Numbered from the stretch's first letter, positions 50,927 through 58,066 are shown. The stretch: DNA of 64,000 nt from Pseudomonas marvdashtae (GCF_014268655.2 NZ_JABWQX020000001.1:3130001-3194000); one strand, 5' to 3'. Notes: generated from the sequence alone by a model not told the origin. A program made the numbers and translations.

Positions 50927-51098
50927 TGATCTCTCCACCCGATGCATCCTGAAGGCGTTCAGCAAGCTCCGCAGAGGCTTTGCGATGGCCGCCTGCTAAC
51001 TGCCAAAGGTGACCTACAGTGGTCTTTGCGGCGGCCGCGACGTCTTGGCGCCGATCATTCGCAGCATTAGCGAGCCAGTCGCGCAGATGGTCATTCAT
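50862..51098 (-). CDS. cro: Cro-like repressor, YdaS-type
   Basis: A 78-residue HTH protein (DVAAAAKTTVGHLWQLAGGHRKAS, here cut to its HTH core) of the Cro/YdaS type. AAGGAG is perfectly placed before the ATG at 51098. It is divergent from the cI-like gene, with operators between, and is the first gene of the leftward early operon. Confidence 0.85.
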   Translation of the reverse strand: MNDHLRDWLANAANDRRQDVAAAAKTTVGHLWQLAGGHRKASAELAERLQDASGGEITIAGLRPDLVDLAHKVLRGAA

Positions 51099-51122
51099 GG
51101 AATTCTCCTTACACATGTAGCG

Positions 51123-51151
51123 AATTTAGCTTAGGGCTAATTTCAGAGCAA
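51123..51151 (-). promoter_or_regulatory. Early promoter pR (leftward)
   Basis: On the minus strand TTGCTC (51146-51151), a 17-base spacer and TAAATT (51123-51128). Operator 1 (51125-51141) lies over the spacer and -10. Confidence 0.7.
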
Positions 51152-51192
51152 GGAAATAATTTAGCTATGAGCACATTTAGCAATGAGCTAAA
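51125..51192. promoter_or_regulatory. Right operator cluster (oR1-oR3)
   Basis: Three 17-bp sites of the form TTTAGC-N5-GCTAAA start at 51125 (TTTAGC TTAGG GCTAAT), 51160 (TTTAGC TATGA GCACAT, half-conserved) and 51176 (TTTAGC AATGA GCTAAA, perfect arms). The last covers the first codons of the cI-like gene. Confidence 0.82.
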
Positions 51193-52066
51193 CGCTGGCA
51201 TTCTTGCGCGTATGGATATTTATGAAATTCGTAAACGCAACCTGGTGAAGCTGATAGGCAACCAGAGAAAGGGAGCTTGCGCTGAGCGCTGGGGGATGGC
51301 TCCTGCGCATCTCAGCCAGATCCTCTCCGACAAGACAGCCAAGAACCTTGGCGACGACGTAGCTCGCCGAATCGAAAGCGTCGAAGGATTGCCTAGGGGA
51401 TGGTTTGATTCCGTACCTTTGAGCGATGCAATCGCTGTCACCGAATTGAGCGGATTCGAGCCAGCAACGGAGGGGGTAAAGGGAAGCGCCGTTTTATCTG
51501 CTGCTGACCTCGTTAAGCAGATGCTTGCAAAGCAGGGTAGCGGCTTGTCAGATCAGGCTCGCCACCGATTGTTGGCAGCTGCTGAAGCAGACGATGGCGG
51601 CGGCACGATCGAATTAGACTACTACCGCCCAGGCGTGGTGGGTGATGAGGTATGGATCGCCCACTACGACGTTCGCGCGGCCATGGGCGGCGGGCAGATC
51701 CCGCACGACTATCCTGAAATGCTCCAGGACATCCGCGTGAGTCCGCAGCATCTACGCGAAATGGGCGTCGAGTTCAAAGAACATTTCCATCTGAAGATGG
51801 TGACGGGCTGGGGCCAGTCGATGGCGCCGACCATCAAGCACCGCGACCCCCTACTGGTGGACGTCAGCATTCGTGAGTTCGTTGGGGATGGCATTTACAT
51901 GTTCACCTGGGACAACCACCTGTACATAAAGCGGCTCCAGTGGATCGGTGACGATCAGCTCAGCATGATCTCGGACAATGCGCTCCACCCGGCGAGGACG
52001 ATTCGTGCCGATGAAACCTACATCCAGGCGCGAGTGCTGCTGGTGTGGAATGCGAACCTTGTTTAG
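51167..52066 (+). CDS. cI: CI-like LexA-fold repressor
   Basis: A 299-residue repressor. The N-terminal HTH domain (about 30-75, GACAERWGMAPAHLSQIL) binds the operators; the C-terminal S24 domain has Ser218 (GQSMAPTI) and Lys255 (LYIKRLQW), so it is self-cleaved under SOS. The ATG at 51167 has AAGGAA but sits on operators; ATG 51212 (MDIYEIRKRN) is a real alternative and is the usual opening in this family. It maintains lysogeny and starts a plus-strand operon. Confidence 0.92.
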   Translation: MSTFSNELNAGILARMDIYEIRKRNLVKLIGNQRKGACAERWGMAPAHLSQILSDKTAKNLGDDVARRIESVEGLPRGWFDSVPLSDAIAVTELSGFEPATEGVKGSAVLSAADLVKQMLAKQGSGLSDQARHRLLAAAEADDGGGTIELDYYRPGVVGDEVWIAHYDVRAAMGGGQIPHDYPEMLQDIRVSPQHLREMGVEFKEHFHLKMVTGWGQSMAPTIKHRDPLLVDVSIREFVGDGIYMFTWDNHLYIKRLQWIGDDQLSMISDNALHPARTIRADETYIQARVLLVWNANLV

Positions 52067-52126
52067 CGCAGTGTCGGGCATTTACAGCGCTACATAAATT
52101 TAACTGACCGTGGAAAAGGCTTTCCC

Positions 52127-52603
52127 ATGCGTAAGATTGCGGCTCTTCTTTTGCTAGTGGCACTCACTGGTTGCAGCACTGCGCCAAGCGATCGGGTACC
52201 GGATGGGCTTTGGTACGCTGAGAGCGAGATACCGGATCAATTTCACTATCACGTTTACGTTTTGTTTTTGGACGATAGCCATTTTACGTGGTGGCGTGTC
52301 GATGAAGCGCCTGACACCGTCATCAAACGATTGGCGCACTACACCAACGATCATCCTGGGGTAAAAATTCTCACCAGCTACACGCGCGAAGGCGATCGGA
52401 TAACCGGTGAGCGCCGATTTATACATGAGGGAACCCCCAGTCTAAAGGGTTTCACTTCCGTCCAGATTTTCACCGGACATTTCAGCGGCGACACGCTGGA
52501 AATGAAGGTGGAGGGCAATATGATCTATGACGATGGGAGGTCTTTTCCGGCTCAGATAATCAGATGGCCCCTGAAGCGTCTTAGTGATTCGGCCGGGGGG
52601 TAA
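52127..52603 (+). CDS. Prophage lipoprotein downstream of cI
   Basis: A 158-residue lipoprotein with lipobox LTGCS (Cys16) and a beta-rich mature domain (FHYHVYVLFLDDSHFTWWRV). It is the second gene after cI, hence expressed in lysogens. Such lipoproteins can block phage adsorption or DNA entry; this is inference from position. No family is named. Confidence 0.75.
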   Translation: MRKIAALLLLVALTGCSTAPSDRVPDGLWYAESEIPDQFHYHVYVLFLDDSHFTWWRVDEAPDTVIKRLAHYTNDHPGVKILTSYTREGDRITGERRFIHEGTPSLKGFTSVQIFTGHFSGDTLEMKVEGNMIYDDGRSFPAQIIRWPLKRLSDSAGG

Positions 52604-52649
52604 GTCTGAGCTTCGATTTACATTACCTACTAGAGCAAAGGCCTGAGCT

Positions 52650-52883
52650 ATGACTCTCACCAAGCCCAACCAAGACCTGCGCCGCGATCTCCAGGGCATC
52701 GCCTCCGACCTCAAGTGGTCAGCCGTCGAGCTGATGCGAATCGCCGAGCGATTGAGCCTGGCCGGAAATGAGGCCGACGCCCAGGCCGTGCTGAAGATCT
52801 GCACCGTGCTTCATGATGGGGAGTATCGCCTGGTGGGTTATGCGGATGAGGTGAAGGCTCGGCTTATTACGAGATCGGCATAA
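52650..52883 (+). CDS. Small hypothetical protein of the cI operon
   Basis: A 77-residue helical protein (LRRDLQGIASDLKWSAVELM). An AAAGGC stretch precedes the ATG. It lies between the lipoprotein and the Rex-like cassette. Function is unknown. Confidence 0.7.
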   Translation: MTLTKPNQDLRRDLQGIASDLKWSAVELMRIAERLSLAGNEADAQAVLKICTVLHDGEYRLVGYADEVKARLITRSA

Positions 52884-52904
52884 TACTTTAGACTTAGGGA
52901 GTTT

Positions 52905-53801
52905 ATGGTGAAACAGGAAAAGCAAAAGCGCTACATATTTGATTTTTATTCGATAGCGTCCGTTCAGCAAGACCTTTTCGCCATGAGCACAGAATCCGCA
53001 TTCGAGAAAATAATAAATGGGGATCATCCTAAAAGTTATGCGAGTTATGGATGTATACGAGAAGTTTTCGGCCTTCACTATCGCATCAATACTAATTCAT
53101 ACGCGGGCCAGATCCGGAAAATACGGAAAGCAGACCTACCAGAAATTGGAGCATTGGGGAAAGACGGGAAAAAGATTGAGCTGGAAATAGACGAAGGCGT
53201 TATTGAAAAGAATTTTTTCGTTTACTACAAAGATAACTCCCTATTGGTTATACATAGGAACGATGATGGGAACACTGGCGTGCATCTTGCGCAACTGCTT
53301 ACGTCTAGCGCTGGCGTGTCATTTTTTGCCAGCCCGATCATTAGACCAGACCAGGCAGAGATGCTCCTTAATAAAAAACTGAGCATAAAAAAGTTTTCCG
53401 TAAAAATCCCTAAACCAACCAACCCAGACTTGTACCCCCAAGACAATTTGAGCGCCAGAACTTTAGAGCTTCTAAATCAATCAGGCGCTGACTTTCTCGA
53501 TGTAACCTTCACAATTGATAACAAGCTTGACACCAGCTCAGGAAAACTGAGTAGCGCCATACAAAGTTCAATTGGCCACCTTTTAACAATGGGCGCAACC
53601 AAGGCAAAAATTGAAACAGATGAAAATGGAAAAATACTACCTATAGACTTAATTGCCAATAGGATATACTCATCTCAGACCATCAGAACCAACTCATCTT
53701 TTCCGCCTCCTGAAAGCATGTATAAACTTGCTGATAAGGCTAGGGAAGAACAGAGAGAATCAGTAGATGATTATTTCGGCAAAGCTAATAGAATTGTTTA
53801 A
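52905..53801 (+). CDS. RexA-like candidate: soluble protein of an AT-rich exclusion cassette
   Basis: A 298-residue soluble, alpha/beta protein with no signal or membrane segment. It begins MVKQEKQKRYIFDFYSI; strands such as NFFVYYKDNSLLVIHRND and a later DVTFTIDN are visible. I cannot name the family securely. It is much richer in A/T than its surroundings (the 60-base line at 53161 has 22 G/C). Its size (RexA has 279), lack of membrane segments, place after cI and overlap with a four-helix membrane protein copy lambda rexA-rexB. Confidence 0.7.
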   Translation: MVKQEKQKRYIFDFYSIASVQQDLFAMSTESAFEKIINGDHPKSYASYGCIREVFGLHYRINTNSYAGQIRKIRKADLPEIGALGKDGKKIELEIDEGVIEKNFFVYYKDNSLLVIHRNDDGNTGVHLAQLLTSSAGVSFFASPIIRPDQAEMLLNKKLSIKKFSVKIPKPTNPDLYPQDNLSARTLELLNQSGADFLDVTFTIDNKLDTSSGKLSSAIQSSIGHLLTMGATKAKIETDENGKILPIDLIANRIYSSQTIRTNSSFPPPESMYKLADKAREEQRESVDDYFGKANRIV

Positions 53802-54204
53802 ACTATCCACTGCAATATTCATAACGTGGATGTTTCATAAATACAACTTCCGCTTCCAACCTGGCGAAATTTCTATGTTGTCCGGCGTCCTTGCGGGCGC
53901 TTCTGGAACGATACTCGGGTTTCTGATCACTGCGATCGCACTGATGGCATCAGTGATGGATCGGGATTTGTTGAAAAATCTCAGAGCGACCGGGGGGTAC
54001 CGGATCCTTATCTCCGGGAGCTTTGTATGTGCATTCCTTTTTTTAGTGCTCCTTGCGTCATCAGTGTGCTTATTGCTTCCATGGTCAGGAGAGAAGCAAC
54101 TTCTCTTGCTCCTGAACGTATTCATAGGGTCTCTGGCGGCAATACAGCTTGCGAGTACGGGCGTGGGTTTCTACCGAATCATTATGTCGATAAGTAAAGG
54201 CTGA
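53767..54204 (+). CDS. RexB-like candidate: four-helix membrane protein
   Basis: A 145-residue protein with four hydrophobic helices at about 8-24, 37-62, 80-105 and 112-137. Lambda RexB has 144 residues and four helices and forms an ion channel. It overlaps the preceding gene by 35 bases, so expression is coupled, and a terminator follows at 54247. Homology to RexB is not evident from sequence; the match is in layout and topology. Confidence 0.7.
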   Translation: MIISAKLIELFKLSTAIFITWMFHKYNFRFQPGEISMLSGVLAGASGTILGFLITAIALMASVMDRDLLKNLRATGGYRILISGSFVCAFLFLVLLASSVCLLLPWSGEKQLLLLLNVFIGSLAAIQLASTGVGFYRIIMSISKG

Positions 54205-54246
54205 CCACCACTGCCCCGACAGCACCAACCTTACAAACTAAACAAT

Positions 54247-54271
54247 AGCCCGCCACTGAGCGGGCTTTTTT
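54247..54271 (+). terminator. Terminator of the cI operon
   Basis: AGCCCGC-CACTGA-GCGGGCT is followed by six T residues, 43 bases after the membrane protein stop. Confidence 0.9.
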
Positions 54272-54279
54272 CATCCCCG

Positions 54280-54588
54280 TCAGAAAGGCGCCGGCTCCTC
54301 TGCCCTTTCGAATACCTCTACGGGCCGATCCTCTTCGGCGCACGCCTCCCACCTCAGCGTCACCGACCCATCGTCGTTGAACGTCATGTCTATACCGTCC
54401 GTCTCGGTTAGAACGCCCATAACTTCATCCCATTCCCTGTCTCCATCGCTGTCCAGGCGATGAATCGTCACCCAGCGCTGAATCTGCGCGACCGGGTGAT
54501 TGATCATATTGGAGACCCTCAATCCCAGCCTTTCGATTCCACTCACCCCCCGCCCTACTGCGGTCTCGTACTGATTTGCTTCCTTCAT
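54280..54588 (-). CDS. SOS-regulated DUF1654 protein
   Basis: A 102-residue protein of the DUF1654 family of Pseudomonas and its phages: IERLGLRVSNMINHPVAQ, then TETDGIDMTFNDDGSVTLRW (shortened here). GGAGG before the ATG at 54588 decides the start. A LexA box lies 16 bases upstream, so it is induced with the SOS response. The molecular role is not known. Confidence 0.82.
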   Translation of the reverse strand: MKEANQYETAVGRGVSGIERLGLRVSNMINHPVAQIQRWVTIHRLDSDGDREWDEVMGVLTETDGIDMTFNDDGSVTLRWEACAEEDRPVEVFERAEEPAPF

Positions 54589-54603
54589 CGCCACCTCCAG
54601 ATG

Positions 54604-54619
54604 CTGTATATTTATCCAG
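54604..54619 (-). promoter_or_regulatory. LexA (SOS) box of the DUF1654 gene
   Basis: CTGTATATTTATCCAG has the CTG-N10-CAG core with an AT-rich centre and matches the LexA consensus except near one end. Confidence 0.78.
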
Positions 54620-54703
54620 TATTACAAAGCATAGCGTAGTGCTAAACGACAGGTAAAGATCAGTGTTTGATAGATTTGGGGATCTACAGACAGGGAGGCG
54701 GCA

Positions 54704-55174
54704 ATGAAAATTGGGTTGGCTTGCACAGTAATGGTCTGTGCTATTGCTGGTTCCGCATTGGGCGGACAATTAACTGAAAAGGTGGACAGGTTCAAAGGGA
54801 CGAAGACCCTGTCTTGGGAATCGTTCCGAGATCAGGATCGCGGTTATTCATTCAACGTTTACGCTCACTTCTCAACGGCAGCTGACTCTGCCCCGTATGG
54901 CTACTACAGCCTTCTCGTCCCCCCACGAGGAACAGAATCTTTCGCCGTATGTCACCAGAATCACTGGTTGGTGGACGGTATCCCGGCTCCGGAATTAGAG
55001 GCTGCATACAGCACGCCAGGGCAAGCTCAAATATTCCGCTCCACCTTAACCAGGCAGACCCTAGAAAAGATATCCAGAGCAAAAACCGTCGAGTTCAAGA
55101 TCTGCAATACGGAAGGCTCCGTAAGCGCCAGCGATCTTGGCGGCCTACGACAGCTCCTTGATGCAACCAATTAA
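54704..55174 (+). CDS. Secreted hypothetical prophage protein
   Basis: A 156-residue protein with a cleavable signal peptide (MKIGLACTVMVCAIAGSALGG) shortened at the AxA-like site, followed by a beta-rich domain with a Cys pair (AVCHQN, KICNT). A GGGAGG ribosome site is clear. It lies between the DUF1654 gene and pL, with its own terminator. It may be a periplasmic superinfection or envelope factor. Confidence 0.72.
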   Translation: MKIGLACTVMVCAIAGSALGGQLTEKVDRFKGTKTLSWESFRDQDRGYSFNVYAHFSTAADSAPYGYYSLLVPPRGTESFAVCHQNHWLVDGIPAPELEAAYSTPGQAQIFRSTLTRQTLEKISRAKTVEFKICNTEGSVSASDLGGLRQLLDATN

Positions 55175-55191
55175 AGCCGTCCCGGAAAAGG

Positions 55192-55216
55192 AGCCCGCCC
55201 CACCGCGGGCTTTTTT
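55192..55216 (+). terminator. Terminator before pL
   Basis: GCCCGC-CCCACC-GCGGGC followed by six T residues; it isolates the secreted-protein gene from the pL operon. Confidence 0.9.
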
Positions 55217-55233
55217 ACGTCCAGCTCAATTAA

Positions 55234-55275
55234 TTTAGCTTTCAGCTATTGACCAATGTTTAGCTTGAGGCTAAA
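55234..55275. promoter_or_regulatory. Left operators (oL1, oL2)
   Basis: TTTAGC TTTCA GCTATT at 55234-55250 and TTTAGC TTGAG GCTAAA at 55259-55275. The arms are the same as those of the cI/cro operators 4.1 kb away. Confidence 0.85.
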
Positions 55276-55277
55276 TT
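55249..55277 (+). promoter_or_regulatory. Early promoter pL (rightward)
   Basis: TTGACC (55249-55254), a 17-base spacer and TAAATT (55272-55277). One operator overlaps the -35 end, the other fills the spacer and -10, so repressor binding would block it. Confidence 0.82.
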
Positions 55278-55376
55278 CACCTCAACGCCAACGCAAGAAG
55301 GCGCCAGGCCAGAAGGCCACCGCTCTTTAGCTCCACCCCTTGCCGGATTACCACCGGCCAAGATTCAAAGGCAGCG

Positions 55377-55502
55377 ATGAACCGGCCTAAACGGTTCAGA
55401 GGGTTGGCAACTGACCCGGGCGTGCAGCGTAAAGCGCCAAGAACAGTTATCCAGCGGGAGAACAAGCCGAAAGGCCCGCGGCTGGAGGAACAACTTGATT
55501 GA
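55377..55502 (+). CDS. Basic 41-residue leader ORF after pL
   Basis: A short open frame with AAGG six bases before its ATG. The product begins MNRPKRFRGL and is rich in Arg, Lys and Pro. It is the first possible coding region after pL, the place of the lambda N antiterminator, whose RNA-binding part is also Arg-rich. It is much shorter than N and may be a leader peptide or not expressed. Confidence 0.4.
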   Translation: MNRPKRFRGLATDPGVQRKAPRTVIQRENKPKGPRLEEQLD

Positions 55503-55550
55503 GCCGGTGACCGACGCCAGTAGCGGGTCACGGCGGAAAGCATCACTGAA

Positions 55551-55573
55551 GCCCGTTCAATGAGCGGGCTTTG
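55551..55573 (+). terminator. Weak hairpin in the pL leader
   Basis: AGCCCGTTCA with TGAGCGGGCT (one G-T pair) followed by three T residues. It could be an early terminator overcome by antitermination. Confidence 0.4.
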
Positions 55574-55596
55574 GGATGACAACCAGGAGACACGAA

Positions 55597-55797
55597 ATGC
55601 CAACGAAACGCGGAAGTGAAATACAGGAAGGCGACCTGATCTATATCGGCCTTGGCGATCGCACAGGGAAGGTAATCGATTTCCGGGCCCATCCCCGTCT
55701 CGCTGATTTCAACCCAGGGCTGACTGCCCGGGTCGCGGTAACGGATCGCGGCTCGATAACGATCGTCGATCAGCAGCCGATCAGAGTGCCTGCATGA
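55597..55797 (+). CDS. Small pL-operon protein
   Basis: A 66-residue beta-rich protein (GDLIYIGLGDRTGKVIDF), SH3-like in appearance. AGGAG precedes the ATG at 55597; the earlier in-frame ATG lacks one. Function is unknown. Confidence 0.7.
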   Translation: MPTKRGSEIQEGDLIYIGLGDRTGKVIDFRAHPRLADFNPGLTARVAVTDRGSITIVDQQPIRVPA

Positions 55798-55856
55798 AGA
55801 TTTCACTGGCTGGCCTTGGCGACAGGGCCAGACGGGAAATCAACAGGAGCAAGACC

Positions 55857-56120
55857 ATGCGAATCAACGTGTATAGCCAGGAGCTGACCAGTGAAGTGGT
55901 CGAGATCCAGAAGCTTTCTAACACCGGCCTGACCTACAGCGCCGTCCAGATGATCCTGCACAGCAGTGAACGCCTCCACCACCCACCGGAGGACGACGAC
56001 CGCAGCGCCGTAACCTTCTGGTTGCCGAAGTCGCGCAAGCGCCGCATTGAGCTGGCAGACACCTTCCGGCGCATGGCCCTGGCGGTTGAATTGGCGCCGC
56101 TGGAAACCGGTCTCGACTGA
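55857..56120 (+). CDS. Small pL-operon protein
   Basis: An 87-residue protein beginning MRINVYSQELTSEVVEIQK with an AVQMILHSSERLHHPPEDDDRSAVTF segment (abridged: a His/Pro/Asp-rich loop), a pattern common in early phage proteins. AGGAG before the ATG at 55857 decides against the ATG 21 codons upstream. The helical C-terminus is charged. Confidence 0.75.
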   Translation: MRINVYSQELTSEVVEIQKLSNTGLTYSAVQMILHSSERLHHPPEDDDRSAVTFWLPKSRKRRIELADTFRRMALAVELAPLETGLD

Positions 56121-56175
56121 ACAACCAGCGCCGAAGTCAGCCCTGACTATAACTGCCCGATCCTCTCTATGAGAG

Positions 56176-56298
56176 CGCATCGGATATAGCTCGGCCTTCT
56201 GCGTGATAGCAGGGTGGCCACCTTGCCCTGAGCCTGAGCGGGTCTTGTCGCGGCGAAGATGGGCAACACTCGGAGGGATTCGAGCTATATCCGATGCG
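56176..56298 (+). repeat. 18-bp perfect inverted repeat
   Basis: CGCATCGGATATAGCTCG (56176-56193) and CGAGCTATATCCGATGCG (56281-56298), separated by 87 bases that contain further complementary pieces (TTGCCC/GGGCAA). Confidence 0.9.
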
Positions 56299-56461
56299 GA
56301 TGCACGCCCAGGCTGATGGGCAACCTATGCCATGTTCTAGCGCGCCTTGATGCGTAGTGCGGGTCTTGGCAACCCGGAGATCAGCACCGGGCATCTGCAT
56401 CAATCTCCACTGGGTTGCGAGTTCGCGGCCGGGAGAAATCAACACGGCGGTGGAAGTCCGC

Positions 56462-56713
56462 GCTGGAGACGTAACCAGCACCTATAGAGAACGGCGAGCG
56501 CCCGCCAAGATGCCAACGGCGCGCACAAGAGGAGATATAGCCATGAAGCGCTAACCAGCCGTTGCCGAGCAACAGCCTACCCGGCCGCTACAGTGCCGGG
56601 CGCTTGGGCCGCCGAGAGAATATCGGTTCCGGAGAGCGCGCCTTGTCAGCGCCCCGAAGCGGGCATAGCCCACAGGATCTGCTGGTGACATCAGCGCCGG
56701 ACAAGTAACCGGC
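56462..56713 (+). repeat. Paired hairpins with compensatory changes
   Basis: GCTGG-AGACGTAA-CCAGC at 56462-56479 and GCCGG-ACAAGTAA-CCGGC at 56696-56713 are followed by CACYTAYAG in both. The stem changes from a T-A to a C-G pair while the GTAA end of the loop is kept. A third stem, CCCGGC/GCCGGG, lies between them. Confidence 0.65.
56543..56554 (+). CDS. Three-codon minigene MKR
   Basis: GGAG eight bases before ATG AAG CGC TAA, with no longer frame possible from this start. Lambda bar minigenes have the same form and stall peptidyl-tRNA turnover. It may be a chance relic. Confidence 0.3.
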   Translation: MKR

Positions 56714-56879
56714 ACTTACAGTTGCCTGCGCGGGGGCCAATAGTACCGTGATGACAGCCGGGAAAGACCGGCACCCTTCCCCAACCAATCCCGCATGCAC
56801 ATGACACCGCGCCCAACGGCAACCAGCGGAAGGATCGTGTGCAGCCGGAATTTGTTGGATCAACCAGATGGAGAGAGTC

Positions 56880-57179
56880 ATGGAAACGAAGCACACGCCG
56901 GGGCCCTGGTATGTCCAGGACGACCATGGCAGGCGCTACATCGAGACAGAAGGCAATGACGACACCATCGCGGAGATTCATCGGCGCCGGAGCAAAGGAA
57001 GCGTCTATAGCTGCGCTGAGGCTGGCGCCAATGCAAGCCTGATCGCCGCCGCCCCTGAGCTGCTGGAAGCGCTGCAGGCTGCACGTGATCTTTGGGGCGA
57101 CTATTTGCCGCCGGGCAATAGCAATGCCATGAAAGCAATGAAGTTGGTTGATGCGGCAATCACCAAAGCCACCGCCTAA
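56880..57179 (+). CDS. Early phage protein with KHTPGPW start
   Basis: A 99-residue protein beginning METKHTPGPWYVQDD, a widespread phage early-gene opening, and ending with SLIAAAPELLEALQAAR, also typical of that family. GGAGAGAG precedes the ATG at 56880. Function is unknown. Confidence 0.85.
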   Translation: METKHTPGPWYVQDDHGRRYIETEGNDDTIAEIHRRRSKGSVYSCAEAGANASLIAAAPELLEALQAARDLWGDYLPPGNSNAMKAMKLVDAAITKATA

Positions 57180-57200
57180 CCCCAAACACTGGAGGTCGCC

Positions 57201-57413
57201 ATGAGCGATTGGAAACCGATAGAAGAGCTTCCGCCGCAGGCCGGCGACTACCTGGTGCTGCTGGGCGATGGACAGATGGCTGTCGGGTATTTCGATGCTT
57301 GGAAGACCTGGGGTTGCAGCGGTGTTCATCAAACCTATGACGGCTGTGGAGGCGTTGCCTTCGATGCGGCGCCTAGCCACTGGATGCCACTCCCACCGAT
57401 TCCCATCGACTGA
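57201..57413 (+). CDS. DUF551 family protein
   Basis: A 70-residue protein with the DUF551 signature: MSDWKPIEELPPQAGDYLV at the start and APSHWMPLPPIP at the end. GGAGG precedes the ATG. DUF551 proteins are common in phage early operons and uncharacterised. Confidence 0.85.
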   Translation: MSDWKPIEELPPQAGDYLVLLGDGQMAVGYFDAWKTWGCSGVHQTYDGCGGVAFDAAPSHWMPLPPIPID

Positions 57414-57434
57414 CCCGCCACCCTGGAGGCAACG

Positions 57435-57857
57435 ATGAACTCAGCACTGAAGATTTGTCAGGCCATGCACGACGCGCAGTTGCCTCCGATGGTGAGCGAG
57501 ACGCCTCGGGAGGTTGCTCGGGCTGAGTGGCTGTACAACGCGGTCGAAAGCCTACTCCGTGGCGTGGACGTGAAGATCCAGCGTCGTTGGCATCAAGCGC
57601 GGGTCGTCACGGTGGCCGACCTGGCCCTAGCCGTGGATGAGCATGTGAACAACCGGCTGGCGGACTGCAAGGTCCACACCCCGGCGCTGGGCTGGCTCCT
57701 GCTGTCGGCAGACGGCCGGGCCGACAAGAACGCCATCGCCGAACTCCTCGGCCCCAGCGACCACCCCTTCGGCAAGCTCGGCGAAATCGCACAGGCCCTA
57801 CTTGAGCCCTTTGTCGATGACGCACTGATCGCCCAGGCAGAGGATGACTCATTGTGA
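57435..57857 (+). CDS. Early phage hypothetical protein
   Basis: A 140-residue helical, acidic protein (AEWLYNAVESLLRGVDVK). GGAGG precedes the ATG at 57435. The stop overlaps the next start. No family is recognised. Confidence 0.75.
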   Translation: MNSALKICQAMHDAQLPPMVSETPREVARAEWLYNAVESLLRGVDVKIQRRWHQARVVTVADLALAVDEHVNNRLADCKVHTPALGWLLLSADGRADKNAIAELLGPSDHPFGKLGEIAQALLEPFVDDALIAQAEDDSL

Positions 57858-58066
57858 CGATGTCAGCGCACGTCCTCATCGGCGAGGAGCTGGACACCCT
57901 TGAGGATCCAGAAACGCCGGCCTGTTGGTCGGTGATGATCCAGAAAACAATCAACGAAATGATGCTCGACAATCGCATCACCATCGAAGAATTCAACCAC
58001 TACTGCGGGCGCCTCAACAAGATCGTTGACCGGCGCAAGGAGTCGTCATGTCCACACCAATCGTGA
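57854..58066 (+). CDS. Early phage hypothetical protein
   Basis: A 70-residue protein starting with GTG overlapping the previous stop (GTGA), or with ATG two codons later. It has MIQKTINEMMLDNRITIEEF in the middle. Function is unknown. Confidence 0.7.
   Translation: MTMSAHVLIGEELDTLEDPETPACWSVMIQKTINEMMLDNRITIEEFNHYCGRLNKIVDRRKESSCPHQS

Larger units (their letters stand above)
56121..56879 (+). ncRNA. 759-bp non-coding, highly structured stretch of the pL transcript
   Basis: No reading frame here has both a credible start and protein-like composition. It holds an 18-bp inverted repeat, repeated GATGGGCAAC (56258 and 56314 region), hairpins such as GTCAG-CC-CTGAC and GGTGGCCACC, and two or more similar stem-loops with compensatory base changes. 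It may encode a regulatory RNA or antitermination sites. The boundaries are only those of the flanking genes. Confidence 0.5.

Noticed and set aside
56121..56879. A tRNA cluster in the gene-free block
   Set aside because: I looked for acceptor stems with T-loops (GTTCGA) and CCA ends and found none; the hairpins do not form cloverleafs.
56588..57380. Minus-strand open frames across the non-coding block and the KHTPGPW gene
   Set aside because: They are antisense to supported genes or have no ribosome site, and their composition is that of shadow frames.
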